Assembly: GCF_900095735.1 (NCBI RefSeq)
Contig: NZ_FNLO01000002.1
Span: 13,626-77,625 of the forward strand
Source: Chitinasiproducens palmae
GTDB lineage: Bacteria > Pseudomonadota > Gammaproteobacteria > Burkholderiales > Burkholderiaceae
Length of the DNA stretch: 64,000 nucleotides
Direction: 5' to 3'
Translations under genes and position numbers: made by a program
In this document: one piece after another, positions 1-8,772 of the stretch
Numbering within the stretch: the first letter of the stretch is position 1
Layout of the letters: each line of letters starts with the position of its first letter
The notes under the pieces: generated by a model
The model's input: only the letters and a program-made list of their open reading frames with translations
Told to the model about the DNA's origin: nothing
Database searches by the model: none

Positions 1-40
1 AAGCGGAAAGCGGAAAGCGGAAAGCGGAAAGCGGAAAGCG
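1..40. repeat. Heptanucleotide tandem repeat at window edge
   Basis: Five full copies of GCGGAAA lie at 3-37 with partial copies on both sides. The array is cut by the start of the window, so its full length is unknown. No gene is visible between it and 255. It is one of several short-unit direct repeats in this window. Confidence 0.9.
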
Positions 41-255
41 TCGCAGGATGACCGCCACGGTATGCTCGGCGGCGACAGACCACCTGACGCTGCCGGCCAG
101 CCAGTGGCCTTCGCCAAGCCGCAGCCATGACGATGCCGTGCGTCCGCGCCGCGGCGCTCACACCAGTCGCGGCCACGCGCGCCGAGCTTGCGATGACCGG
201 TGCTCGCGCCGCGCCGCCCGGCGCCGCCAGATCAACAGGTCAGCGCGTCATTGCG

Positions 256-855
256 TCAGAAGGCCGGCTTGACCGCCGTGCGCTTGCTCACGAATGCGAT
301 ACGGGCTTGCTGCCAGGCCTGGTCGGTCAGCTTCATGTGCACCTGGCTCAACTCCAGCGCCGCCTGTGCGTTCGCGCATCCGATGCCGGGGTTCGCGCTG
401 GGCTGCGCGCACCACTGCATCGGCAGCGTGTTCGGCGCGTTGGACGGCTTGCCGTACTTGGCGACCGCCGCCTTCGCCATCGCATCGGCGTTGTCCTTCG
501 ACCACGGTACCTCGTAATCGATGAGCCATGCGACCAATGGCCGTGTCGGATCGGGTGGCACGCGGCCCTCGAAATGCACGGTCAGCTTGGCGCCGTCTTT
601 CTCGTACGCGAAGTATGTCGGCAATTTGGTCCCGGTCACGATGTTCTGCCCGGGGAACGGGTCCGGCTTGATCTGTCCGGTCGGCACGTTGAAATGCTTT
701 GCCGCCGCCTGCAATGCTTCGTTGTAGTCCATCCCGGTTTTGACCCCGGCGACATCGAGGGCACGCGCGTCGACCGAGCGCGGCGGCTCGGCGCGCGCCG
801 GCGAGGCGACGACGCAAGCGGCAAGCATCGCGAGGCAGGCAGTTCTTGACTTCAA
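256..855 (-). CDS. Secreted hypothetical protein
   Basis: I do not recognise this 199-residue protein. The start chosen is TTG at 855 because a GGAG Shine-Dalgarno sits 8 bases before it and because it gives a clean signal peptide: Lys-Ser-Arg, a hydrophobic stretch at residues 5-18, then an SPARA cleavage site after residue 22. An upstream in-frame start would add about 68 Arg/Pro-rich residues that do not look like protein. The mature part is soluble and has a Cys pair in a WCAQP...GIGC region near residue 165, which could form a disulfide in the periplasm. It lies 257 bp downstream of the cysteine hydrolase on the same strand, so it may or may not belong to that operon. Confidence 0.6.
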   Translation of the reverse strand: MKSRTACLAMLAACVVASPARAEPPRSVDARALDVAGVKTGMDYNEALQAAAKHFNVPTGQIKPDPFPGQNIVTGTKLPTYFAYEKDGAKLTVHFEGRVPPDPTRPLVAWLIDYEVPWSKDNADAMAKAAVAKYGKPSNAPNTLPMQWCAQPSANPGIGCANAQAALELSQVHMKLTDQAWQQARIAFVSKRTAVKPAF

Positions 856-1112
856 ATCGATTTCTCCAGTGCACGGGTTTCCGTCAGCACGTCCGCTTCG
901 GTTGCGGTGCCGCATCGCATGACGCGCGTGGCGCGGCAAGCCGGCGCGACCATGACGCCGCGGCGGCGGGCTGCAGACCGGAGAATGATTGTAAGGCATG
1001 GCAAGCGCGCCCCGCTCGGACCAGACGGCAGCACGCTCCCGCAGTGCCCCGGCCGCCATTTCGAGCGCACGTCCCTGCGCGTCGGTGCATCCTGCCGCGC
1101 ATGCCGCGTGTT

Positions 1113-1763
1113 TCAGGGCGCGGCGCGTTCGTTCAGCCGGGCCAACAGGTCGGCAGTGTCGGTCACCTCGGCAAATTCATACGCCATCGTGGTCAGCGAC
1201 ACGGCCTGCACCTGCGCCGCGGTGAGTGCGCCGAAACCCATGTCAGGGTAGGGCATCGCCGCCACTGCGTCGGCGGCGACCACCACCTTGTACTCGCGGT
1301 GGGCGCCGTCGCGCACGGTGGTCTCGCAGCACACGTTGGTCACCGTACCGCAGACGATGATCGTATCGACATCGCGCCGCCGCAGGATGGTGTCGAGGTC
1401 GGTATTGTGAAAGCCGCTGTAGAAGAGCTTGTCGACGACGATGTCGCCGGTTTCGGTCGGCAGCGCGTCGATCACTTCGACCGCGGGCAGGCCCCGCGCC
1501 AGGGCGGTATTGATATCCGGATACAGGTCGAGCAGTCGACCGGTGTCCGAGCCGTCGCCTCGCACGATGTGGCGCAGGAACACCACGGGTACGCCGGCAG
1601 CGCGCGACGTCTCCGCCAGGGCCCGGATGCGGTCGACGATGTCCGCGGTATCGGGAACGTAGAGGGGCATGCCCGGTTCGCAGAACGCGCGCTGCATGTC
1701 GACGACAATCAGCGCGGTACGTCTGGGGTCGAGCGTCCATCGGATCTTGGCCTTGCTGGACAT
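1113..1763 (-). CDS. Isochorismatase-fold cysteine hydrolase
   Basis: A 216-residue member of the cysteine hydrolase (isochorismatase-like) superfamily, cytoplasmic. The triad is visible: Asp22 in VVDMQRAF, Lys112 in VVDKLFYSGF, and Cys145 in the GTVTNVCCETT motif with a second Cys directly after it. The family includes isochorismatases, nicotinamidases, N-carbamoylsarcosine and maleamate amidohydrolases, ureidoacrylate hydrolase (RutB) and biuret hydrolase. Its place 78 bp behind a nucleobase-type permease and a ring dioxygenase favours hydrolysis of an amide or carbamoyl bond in a nitrogen-containing intermediate (inference). A GAGG ribosome site 6 bases before ATG 1763 supports the start. 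Confidence 0.88.
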   Translation of the reverse strand: MSSKAKIRWTLDPRRTALIVVDMQRAFCEPGMPLYVPDTADIVDRIRALAETSRAAGVPVVFLRHIVRGDGSDTGRLLDLYPDINTALARGLPAVEVIDALPTETGDIVVDKLFYSGFHNTDLDTILRRRDVDTIIVCGTVTNVCCETTVRDGAHREYKVVVAADAVAAMPYPDMGFGALTAAQVQAVSLTTMAYEFAEVTDTADLLARLNERAAP

Positions 1764-1841
1764 CGCAGCCTCGTTGGAATGGTGGGTGACTCGGGGCGAG
1801 GCCGACGCGCGGCGCGCCCCCCGCTTGTGCGGTCGATCGCG

Positions 1842-3200
1842 CTAGAAGTCGTGGTTGGCGGGCACCAGCGCCGGTGCGTTCTTGGAAATCATCGGCCGGA
1901 TCCAGACGTTGACCAGCACGTTCATGACGATCAGCATGACGATGCCGACCACCATCGGCTGGGTCACGATGCCCTGCAGAATTTCAGGAAACAGCGCGAC
2001 GGCTTTCTTCGGCAGGTACATCGTGCCAAGCGAGATGATGAACGCCGGCGCCGCCACGACGATGTTCAGATCGTCCCATTCGATCCGGGACAGCATGCCG
2101 ATACCGCTCATCGCGATGATCCCGAACAGCAGGGTGCACGCGGCTGCCAGAACCGGCGCGGGCAGGCTGGCGATCAGCAGGCCGACCTTCGGAATCAAGC
2201 CAAGAGCCAAGGACAAGATCCCCGCGGTCAGCGTGACATAGCGGCTGCCCACGCGCGTGACGCGAATGATGCCGACGTTCTCCGGGTAACTGGTCGTTCC
2301 CAGTCCACCTGCCGCCGCGCCCAACGCGCAGCCGAGGAATTCTGTGAACAAGCCGCGGTTGACGACGTGCACCGGCAGCGGTTTGTTGCCCCACTGGCAG
2401 AGCAGCGTGTACATGCCCATTGCCTCCGCGCCGGCCTGCAGGAACGCCAGCAACATCATCAGCACGACGGGTGCCGAGACGCCGAACCCAAACGGGTACA
2501 GTCGCGGCGCCGCCAACCATCGCGTCTCGCCAAGCGCCGGCAGATGGTAGTCGCCAAGCACTGCGTACACCGCGGTGCCGACGATCACGCCCCACAAAAG
2601 CGCGCCGCGCTTCACCAGCGTTTGCCGCCCCAGGGTCATGCAGATCAACACCACCAGAAAGGTGACCAGCGTCGTGATGGCGCTCGCCGAGATATCGGCC
2701 GGGTTGCCCGAGTCGCCGAACCAGCCCATCGGTCCGATCTGCGCCAGTTGCGCACCGATGATGACGAGCAAGGTGCCGAACACGATCGGCGGCGAAATGT
2801 ATCTGACCAGCAACCCGAGCAGGCCGAGCTTCTTGTACGGAATGGCCAGCGCGGCGAAGATCAGCGCGGCCACGGTCATCGAGCCGAACGCCGTGCCCAG
2901 GCCAACGGTATGGACCGAGCTGAGCACGGCGACGAAGAAGGCGGCCGTCGGCCCCTGTACGACCGGCAGGCGCACGACCCGACTCGACTGGAGGATCGTG
3001 ACGACGCCCGTGGTGATGAAGCACGCTGCCACCAGTCCGCCTATCTCGGTATTGTTCATGCCGGCGGCATGACCGATGATCACCGGGAAGATCCAGATGC
3101 CGGTGAGAGCCAACAGGTGTTGGAACGCGAAGATCAAGGTCTGCCCGAGCGGCAGCTTGTCCTCGATGCCGACGATGAGCGGGGATTGCCTGGCTTCCAT
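1842..3200 (-). CDS. NCS2-family (xanthine/uracil type) permease
   Basis: A 452-residue inner-membrane protein with about 12-14 hydrophobic segments. Family signs are an N-terminal LGQTLIFAFQHLLAL segment, the QAGAEAMGMYT stretch, the YPENVGIIRVTRVGSR loop and a SLPAPVLAAA segment, as in nucleobase:cation symporter-2 proteins. These usually import purines or pyrimidines with protons; more distant members carry other planar anions. The start at 3200 follows GGAG at a good distance; a longer frame upstream to 3299 is less likely. It lies 120 bp after the dioxygenase reductase gene and before the cysteine hydrolase, so its substrate is probably the nitrogenous ring attacked by this cluster (inference). 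Confidence 0.88.
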   Translation of the reverse strand: MEARQSPLIVGIEDKLPLGQTLIFAFQHLLALTGIWIFPVIIGHAAGMNNTEIGGLVAACFITTGVVTILQSSRVVRLPVVQGPTAAFFVAVLSSVHTVGLGTAFGSMTVAALIFAALAIPYKKLGLLGLLVRYISPPIVFGTLLVIIGAQLAQIGPMGWFGDSGNPADISASAITTLVTFLVVLICMTLGRQTLVKRGALLWGVIVGTAVYAVLGDYHLPALGETRWLAAPRLYPFGFGVSAPVVLMMLLAFLQAGAEAMGMYTLLCQWGNKPLPVHVVNRGLFTEFLGCALGAAAGGLGTTSYPENVGIIRVTRVGSRYVTLTAGILSLALGLIPKVGLLIASLPAPVLAAACTLLFGIIAMSGIGMLSRIEWDDLNIVVAAPAFIISLGTMYLPKKAVALFPEILQGIVTQPMVVGIVMLIVMNVLVNVWIRPMISKNAPALVPANHDF

Positions 3201-3320
3201 GGAGCGCTCCGATTCGATGATGTACGGGTAAACGGGGCGTGCGTCAGCTCGCGCCCGGCACTGCACTGCTGCTGCAACGTCATACCTAGCTTCGAACATC
3301 GATTGCTACGTAGCACTAAA

Positions 3321-4637
3321 TCAGGATTTCAACGCGCGGCTGAGGGCGGCCAACCTGGTGCCAGCGTCCAGCCATTGCGTCGCGTCGAAGCGGGCGCGGG
3401 CGCCGATCAGGGTGCGTAGCGGGGCGACGTCGGCGCCGCTGTTGATTGCGACGGCGGCGACGAGCACCCCATCCTCGAGCCCGAACCAGACGCACCGCTC
3501 GTTCTCCGAGCCCGTTGCGGTACGTACCACCCAGGTCAGCGGCGGCTCGTCGGGCCCGCGCCAGCCCAGCATCTGAATGTTCCAACCCGCCTGGTCGGTC
3601 CAGAACCAGGGCAGCAGTGCATAGCGGACCGCCTGCCCGTCTGCACACATCGCGTTGCGCGCGGCGACACGGCTCTGCTGCTCGGCGTTCTGCCAGGACT
3701 CCAGCCGCACGGTTCGCGGTGGCGTGCCGTACGGGAAGCGGGCGCAGTCGCCGGCCGCGAAGATGTGCGGGCTCGAGGTACGACACCAGCCATCGACCAC
3801 GATGCCGTCGGCGGTGGCAAGGCCGGCGCGGGCCGCGAGCGCATCGTTCGGAACCTGCCCGGTCGCAACCAGGCAGAAGTCGCCGTCGAGCACTTCGCCG
3901 CTGCCCAACGTCAAACGTACCGCCGGTGTCGATGCGGCGTTGGCGTCGTTAGCGCCGCCAGGCGTCCGGTTGGCCCTTTCGGCCAGATTGGCGATGGTCG
4001 CGCCGAATCGAAAGGCGATTCCGTTCGCTTGATGGCGACCGCGCAATTGTGCCGCCACGGTCGATGGCAACCTGCCGTTCAGCAACTGTTCGCCGCGCTC
4101 CACCACGGTAACGGCGACGCCACGTCCGCGCGCCGCGTCCGCGCACTCAAGACCCAGGAAGCCAGCGCCGATCACCAGCATCCGCTGCCCCGGTCGGAGC
4201 CGCTCGCGCAACCGGTACGCGTCGTCTAGCGAGCGGAGCGTGACGATCGATCCGTGCCGCGCCGTGTTCGGCCATGGCCGCGCACGTCCGCCGGTGGCCA
4301 GGATGCATCGGTCGAAATCGATCCGCATGCCGTCCCGCAGCGTTAGGCGCCTGGCGGTGGCGTCCAGCGAGGTGACCTCGCGGTCGAGCAGCAGGTCGAC
4401 ATCGAGCTGCGCGGCCTCCTTGCCGAATGCGTCGCGCGCGCGCAGGTGAATTGCGCCGGCATCGCCATGTCCGGCCAGCACCCCTTTCGAGAGGGGCGGG
4501 CGCTCGTATGGCAGATGCGGTTCATCGCCGATCATTGTCACCCGGCCGTCGAAGCCGTTCGCCCGCAGGGTCTCGGCGCAGCGCAGCCCCGCCTGGCCGG
4601 CGCCGACGATGGCGATGTGCCGCGGCGCGGCGCTCAT
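3321..4637 (-). CDS. Ferredoxin reductase of Rieske dioxygenase
   Basis: A 438-residue FAD/NAD(P)H oxidoreductase of the class that reduces the Rieske ferredoxin of three-component dioxygenases (AndAa, BphA4 type). The N-terminal FAD site is GAGQAG at residues 12-17, followed by the YERPPLSKGVL motif near residue 44. A second nucleotide fold, VIGAGFLGLEC, lies near residue 155, and the FAD-ribityl motif FAAGDCARFP lies near residue 283. The ATG overlaps the ferredoxin stop codon in a 4-base ATGA arrangement, so translation is probably coupled. It would pass electrons from NADH to the ferredoxin encoded just upstream. Confidence 0.9.
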   Translation of the reverse strand: MSAAPRHIAIVGAGQAGLRCAETLRANGFDGRVTMIGDEPHLPYERPPLSKGVLAGHGDAGAIHLRARDAFGKEAAQLDVDLLLDREVTSLDATARRLTLRDGMRIDFDRCILATGGRARPWPNTARHGSIVTLRSLDDAYRLRERLRPGQRMLVIGAGFLGLECADAARGRGVAVTVVERGEQLLNGRLPSTVAAQLRGRHQANGIAFRFGATIANLAERANRTPGGANDANAASTPAVRLTLGSGEVLDGDFCLVATGQVPNDALAARAGLATADGIVVDGWCRTSSPHIFAAGDCARFPYGTPPRTVRLESWQNAEQQSRVAARNAMCADGQAVRYALLPWFWTDQAGWNIQMLGWRGPDEPPLTWVVRTATGSENERCVWFGLEDGVLVAAVAINSGADVAPLRTLIGARARFDATQWLDAGTRLAALSRALKS

Positions 4638-4951
4638 GCGCGGATTGCGACGAGCACGTCGCCTTCGTCGATCCTCACCGCGTGCACGGTGAGCGCGCGA
4701 TCGGTGGGACCGCATAGCACGGCGCCGGAACGGATATCGAATCGTGCCTGGTGCAACGGACATTCGACGCAGCCGTCTTCGACATAGCCGTCGCTGAGCA
4801 GCGCATACTGGTGCGGGCAGATATTGTCGGTCGCGTGGATTTCGCCATCGATCCGAAACAGCGCGATTTGCCGACCGTTCAGGTCGACGCCCAGCGGCTC
4901 GTCGTCGGCGATATCGCTTAACCGCGCCACGCGGTGAAAGTCTTCGGCCAT
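4634..4951 (-). CDS. Rieske [2Fe-2S] ferredoxin
   Basis: A 105-residue ferredoxin, the usual size for the electron carrier of ring-hydroxylating dioxygenases. Cluster ligands are Cys45-Pro-His47 and Cys64-Pro-Leu-His67, the classic two-Cys two-His Rieske pattern. The start has AAGGAG 5-6 bases upstream. Its stop overlaps the reductase start by 4 bases. It shuttles electrons from the reductase to the oxygenase alpha subunit at 6174-7460, though the MarR gene separates them. An independent nitrite-reductase NirD-like role is unlikely given the reductase and oxygenase neighbours. Confidence 0.93.
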   Translation of the reverse strand: MAEDFHRVARLSDIADDEPLGVDLNGRQIALFRIDGEIHATDNICPHQYALLSDGYVEDGCVECPLHQARFDIRSGAVLCGPTDRALTVHAVRIDEGDVLVAIRA

Positions 4952-4978
4952 GTCAACTCCTTGAGGAAGAGAGCGGCT

Positions 4979-5629
4979 TCATGCGAACGCCTTGACCGGT
5001 GTATGCCCGAGGTCGTTGTGCGCTGCCACCAGTCGCGCCATCGACTTCAGGAATGCACGGCGTTCCGCGGGGGGAAGCGGCGCGAGCATGGCGGCCTGCG
5101 CTGCTTTCATGTCGACGAAGCTCGCGGCCGTCACGTCCAGTCCCGCCTGCGTGATGCGCGTCAGCTTCTGACGGCCGTCGAGCAGGCTGCGATGCTGGGA
5201 CACGAGTCCGCGTTCGGTGAGACGACGCGTTACGTCGGCCACGGTAGTGCGGTCGACGCCGACTTCGGCGCACAGCGCGGTGATGTCCATCGCTTCCCCG
5301 GCATGCGCCAGCACGGTCAACAAACCGTACTGCACCGGCGTCACGCCGTAGGCCTGACAGTGCTCGAAGAACAGCGCGTAGTGGATTTGATTCAGGCGTC
5401 GCAACAGAAAGCCGGGCCGCTCCCATAACAGGTGCTTCTCGCTCTGCCATGGTGCGTCGGTTGGCGCGCCGGTGCCCGGCTCGCCGCCGCCACGCCCGCC
5501 GGCACGCGCGGTGCCGCCGCGAGGGCGGCGCAGCGCCGCCGCCCGTGCGCCCGATGCGGCTGCAGGTGCCGCGCCGGCAGGCGGGCCGGCGGCGATCTGT
5601 CGTGGGGATGTCTTTCGTTTGGTGTGCAT
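4979..5629 (-). CDS. MarR-family regulator inside dioxygenase operon
   Basis: A 216-residue protein whose residues 66-205 form a MarR winged-helix domain: TPVQYGLLTVL, then a recognition helix region VDRTTVADVTRRLTERGLV and a wing with DGRQK. MarR proteins are dimeric and usually repress until a phenolic or aromatic ligand binds. The first 60 residues are Ala/Gly/Pro/Arg-rich and atypical; no Shine-Dalgarno precedes ATG 5629, so the true start may be internal at a non-ATG codon. It lies between the oxygenase beta subunit (74 bp away) and the ferredoxin (27 bp away). It is therefore probably co-transcribed with the enzyme it controls, and the dyad at 7589-7606 is a candidate operator. Confidence 0.85.
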   Translation of the reverse strand: MHTKRKTSPRQIAAGPPAGAAPAAASGARAAALRRPRGGTARAGGRGGGEPGTGAPTDAPWQSEKHLLWERPGFLLRRLNQIHYALFFEHCQAYGVTPVQYGLLTVLAHAGEAMDITALCAEVGVDRTTVADVTRRLTERGLVSQHRSLLDGRQKLTRITQAGLDVTAASFVDMKAAQAAMLAPLPPAERRAFLKSMARLVAAHNDLGHTPVKAFA

Positions 5630-5703
5630 GGTTCGTTTTGGTAAGTCTGCGGACCGCCGGCCTGCACTGCCGGCGGTGCGGCGCCACGCCGTGACGACTG
5701 CGT

Positions 5704-6177
5704 TCAAATCGGTGTCGACAGCATGTTCTGTATCGCGAAGGTGTCGACGACCGCGCGCCTTGCATTGAAGGCCGCACGTCCATCCGCCACCGACACGTTG
5801 TCGTAATAGACCCCGGCACTGAAAAGGCGGCTGAAACCGCCCTGGTCGGTCTGGTAGACCGCATAGGCGCTGGTCACGTCGAAGCTGCCATCGCCGCGGT
5901 CGGTGATCTCGGGCAGACCGGTCACATGCTGGTCGCGGTGGATGTTGACCACATTGGCTTCGCGCAGCGAGAGCACCCGGTCGCGCATCATGTTCTTGTT
6001 GTCGCATTGGAACAGCGTCAGCGGCAACTTGCGCTCGTAGTTCTCACGCGACAGAACGTGATAGGTTGCGTGTTCCGCGAAGCAGTCCAGCCAATCGTCC
6101 AGGCGACCGGCGTCGACCGTGTTGCCCGCCTTCGCGAGCAGGGTGACGATTGCCTGCCAGGTATCGAACGCAATCAT
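5704..6177 (-). CDS. Ring-hydroxylating dioxygenase beta subunit
   Basis: A 157-residue NTF2/SnoaL-fold protein, the structural small subunit of an alpha3beta3 Rieske oxygenase. Family features are the N-terminal helix with DDWLDCFAEHATYHV, the DRVLSLREANVVNIHRDQHV strand-helix block, and the C-terminal ARRAVVDTFAIQNML motif found in NagH/AndAd-like subunits. Its start overlaps the alpha stop codon by 4 bases, which implies equal, coupled synthesis. It carries no metal site; it stabilises the alpha subunit in the cytoplasm. Confidence 0.92.
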   Translation of the reverse strand: MIAFDTWQAIVTLLAKAGNTVDAGRLDDWLDCFAEHATYHVLSRENYERKLPLTLFQCDNKNMMRDRVLSLREANVVNIHRDQHVTGLPEITDRGDGSFDVTSAYAVYQTDQGGFSRLFSAGVYYDNVSVADGRAAFNARRAVVDTFAIQNMLSTPI

Positions 6178-7460
6178 GCTGCCTCCTGATTCACGACGCG
6201 CGCCTGGTTGCGCGGCGTGCCCGCCTCGAACCCCATCAACTCGCAGTAGTACGACCAGAAGCCGCGGATCGGCACCTCGCTGATCAGGTTCTTCGCGTCC
6301 TTGATCTCGCCTGTTCCACCAATCTCCACGAGCGCGTGCTGCGCCTGTGCACGGGCGCTGGTTTCATGCACCAACTGGACCGCCTCGCCGTCCTCCATCG
6401 AGATGTAGCCGCCCGGCCCTGCGAGGTTGGCCTGCAACAGGCGGTGCCGCGTCATCTCCTCGCTGTCGTCCTCGTAGCCGAAGTAGGTCCAGTAAAGCTC
6501 GACCTCGTCGACACCCCGCGGCCGGATCTGACGCGTGCACAGCGAATTCGCGATCTGCTGGAAGACGACGCTCGGGAACACCGACAGGATCACCAGGCTG
6601 ACCATGTCCGGATAATCGCGCTTGTATTCGAGCATCGATTTGTCGAGCAGCTGGTAACCCTCCTGGAACACCTTGGTCGTGCCGTCGTAGCCGGCGTTGT
6701 CGGCGGTGTCGTCGCTGCCGAGCTGGTTGTAGGTGATGTTGTGGCGATGCTTGCCGTCCATCTTTGCGCCGCCGACCTGACTGAGCCGATACAAGCCGAA
6801 GGTTGCGTGGAACATGTGGAGCAGTCCGCCGTGATTCGGATCGCGCACGTTGTCGTTGTAGAGCTTCCAGTTGCCGAAGATCCGCTGCCGTTGGTAGCCG
6901 AGCACCTTGACCTTGCGCGCGAACAGGCGATCGAGTTCGGCGATCACCGCCGGGCCGAGGTAATCCGCGAGCGGTTCCGCAGCAGGCGAGAAGCTCGCGA
7001 AGACGACGCCCTTGTAGACCTCGACGGTCAACATATCGAGCCGGATCGACGACTTGTCGAAGTCCTTCGGCAGGCCGCCTTCGCCTTTCATCCCTTTCGC
7101 GAACGGCACGCTTTGCAGACGCCCGTCGAGCGAGTACGCCCACTGGTGATAGATGCAGGTGTGCGACTTGGCGTTGCCGCACGCTTCGCGCCGCAGCGTG
7201 GCGCCCCGGTGCTTGCAGCGGTTCACGAACGCGTGCACGCGCCCCTCGGCATCGCGACTGACGATGACCGACGTTTCGCCGAGCAGCGTCGTGATGAAAT
7301 CGCCGGGATTCGGCAGCTCGGCTTCGAGCGCAAGATAGTTCCAGGTCGGACCATGGAAGATCTTGTCCAGCTCGTCCAGGTAGACCGCCGGGTCGTGGTA
7401 GATGGAGAAGGGGACGCGCGAGAAGTCTTTCGCGGGCCAGGTGATTGGGGACACTGACAT
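6174..7460 (-). CDS. Ring-hydroxylating dioxygenase alpha subunit (AndAc/NagG-like)
   Basis: A 428-residue catalytic subunit. Rieske ligands are Cys82-x-His84 and Cys102-x2-His105; the mononuclear iron site is His210, His215 and probably Asp357, with Asp207 as the bridging acid in the NDNVRDPNH region. These spacings match naphthalene dioxygenase. From memory, phrases such as GPTW-x-YLALEAELPNPGDF and the KVLGYQRQRIFGNWKL segment place it near anthranilate dioxygenase AndAc and salicylate 5-hydroxylase NagG, so an ortho-substituted aromatic carboxylate or an N-heterocycle is likely. It would add O2 to the ring using electrons from the ferredoxin. GGAGG lies about 11 bases before the ATG. The exact substrate cannot be read from sequence. 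Confidence 0.93.
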   Translation of the reverse strand: MSVSPITWPAKDFSRVPFSIYHDPAVYLDELDKIFHGPTWNYLALEAELPNPGDFITTLLGETSVIVSRDAEGRVHAFVNRCKHRGATLRREACGNAKSHTCIYHQWAYSLDGRLQSVPFAKGMKGEGGLPKDFDKSSIRLDMLTVEVYKGVVFASFSPAAEPLADYLGPAVIAELDRLFARKVKVLGYQRQRIFGNWKLYNDNVRDPNHGGLLHMFHATFGLYRLSQVGGAKMDGKHRHNITYNQLGSDDTADNAGYDGTTKVFQEGYQLLDKSMLEYKRDYPDMVSLVILSVFPSVVFQQIANSLCTRQIRPRGVDEVELYWTYFGYEDDSEEMTRHRLLQANLAGPGGYISMEDGEAVQLVHETSARAQAQHALVEIGGTGEIKDAKNLISEVPIRGFWSYYCELMGFEAGTPRNQARVVNQEAA

Positions 7461-7588
7461 GACAGGTACGCCTCCGTGATAGCTGACAACGCTTGTTTAT
7501 GACGTGTACTGTGTATCTGGCCGAAGCCGGGGTCTGCTGTCCTGGGCGTCGGCTACCGGTCTCCGCCGGTGCGCGCTGACGCGGCAGA

Positions 7589-7606
7589 TATGCAGCGTAC
7601 TGCATA
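7589..7606. promoter_or_regulatory. Perfect dyad, candidate MarR operator
   Basis: TATGCAG-CGTA-CTGCATA is a perfect inverted repeat with 7-base arms and a 4-base centre, 129 bp upstream of the dioxygenase alpha start. It sits in the only A/T-rich patch (7589-7660) of the 291-bp gap between the FAA hydrolase and alpha genes. Size and symmetry fit MarR-type operators; assignment to the in-operon MarR is inference. Confidence 0.55.
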
Positions 7607-7751
7607 AAAAAAGAAAAGAGCAGGATGCAAAAAAACGATGCGATGAAGCTGCTGCATTGATGCCGCGCACCGCACCGGGGCAGGCGTGCGGCGGCCTTCG
7701 CAACGACGACGGCAAGCGTCGCAACGCAATGCGCTGCCGGTGATACGGACG

Positions 7752-8633
7752 TCAGACGACCCTGTTGCGGAGCGCGCCGATCGGCGACATGGCAACCGTG
7801 ACGATGTCGCCCGGCTTCAGGTATTTGGGTGGCTTGAAGCCGATGCCGACACCCGCCGGCGTGCCAGTTGCGATCACGTCTCCTGGCTCGAACGAGATCG
7901 AGCGCCCGATCGTGCGAATCAGCGTTGGGATGTCGAAGATCAGGTTCTTCAACGGCGAGCGCTGCCGCACTTCCCCGTTCACTTCACAAGTAATTTCGAG
8001 ATCGTCGAGAACCGGCAGTTCGTCGCGAGTCAGCAGTGCGGGGCCCATCGGGCAAAAACCGTCGATACCCTTGCCGAGCAGCCACTGGCTGTGATGTTTC
8101 TGTAGCTCGCGCGAAGTCACGTCGTTGACCAGTGTGTAGCCGAACACGAACGACCATGGATCGTCGGCATCGGTGCACCGTCCAGCCTTGCCGATCACCA
8201 CGGCGAATTCCGCCTCGTAATCCACCGTTCCAGTCGGGTCGAGCGACACGTCGATGTCGGCATACGGACCGGACACGGCAGTCGGCGGCTTGCTGAAGAT
8301 GATCGGGGCTGCCGGTACCGCCCCCGCGGCGGCGCTGGAGTCGAAGCCGCTTTTCGCGAACTCGTGCGCATGTTCGTGGTAGTTCTTGCCGACGCAGAAT
8401 ACATTGCGCGGCGGGCGGTCCACCGGCGCGCGCAGCGTCACGTCGTTGACGTCGAAGGTCTCTTTTGCGGTCTCGATCGCCGCGGCAATGGGCTCGGCGA
8501 GCGACGCGTACGCGCCGATGATCGCCGCCAGCCCACGCTCGCCCACCGCGGGCGTGAGGTCGACGATGCGATCGTCGTCGCGCAACGCGCCGACGCGGCG
8601 TTGTCCATCCTTCTCGAAAGTAACGAATTTCAT
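7752..8633 (-). CDS. Fumarylacetoacetate-hydrolase-family enzyme
   Basis: A 293-residue FAH-family protein, likely a hydrolase, decarboxylase or isomerase acting on a 2-keto or acylpyruvate-type product of ring cleavage. The metal triad is Glu140 and Glu142 in DYEAEF and Asp171 in VNDVTSRE, with the catalytic His86 in the NYHEHA motif. The N-terminal domain (residues 1-65) is the small lid-like domain typical of this length class. AAGGAA precedes the ATG by 8 bases. It follows the RidA gene by 139 bp and precedes the oxygenase, so it probably works late in the same pathway; FAHD1-type acylpyruvase is the closest described activity. Confidence 0.9.
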   Translation of the reverse strand: MKFVTFEKDGQRRVGALRDDDRIVDLTPAVGERGLAAIIGAYASLAEPIAAAIETAKETFDVNDVTLRAPVDRPPRNVFCVGKNYHEHAHEFAKSGFDSSAAAGAVPAAPIIFSKPPTAVSGPYADIDVSLDPTGTVDYEAEFAVVIGKAGRCTDADDPWSFVFGYTLVNDVTSRELQKHHSQWLLGKGIDGFCPMGPALLTRDELPVLDDLEITCEVNGEVRQRSPLKNLIFDIPTLIRTIGRSISFEPGDVIATGTPAGVGIGFKPPKYLKPGDIVTVAMSPIGALRNRVV

Positions 8634-8772
8634 GCGTCTGTTCCTTGTACGCTTTGCAATGTGCTTTTCACTATTCCTTTCGCGCGTCCGTCACGCGGTT
8701 CCACCGCCTTGTGCGCAATATCCGTTGCTGCGCCACGGCAATTCGCGATGACGCGGACAGGTGTCGTCGCGT

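Noticed and set aside
846-3419. 857-codon open frame on the plus strand
   Set aside because: It is antisense to the cysteine hydrolase and NCS2 permease genes, which have clear motifs and ribosome sites. Its composition (His, Arg, Asp, Gln-rich) is that of a GC-rich shadow frame.
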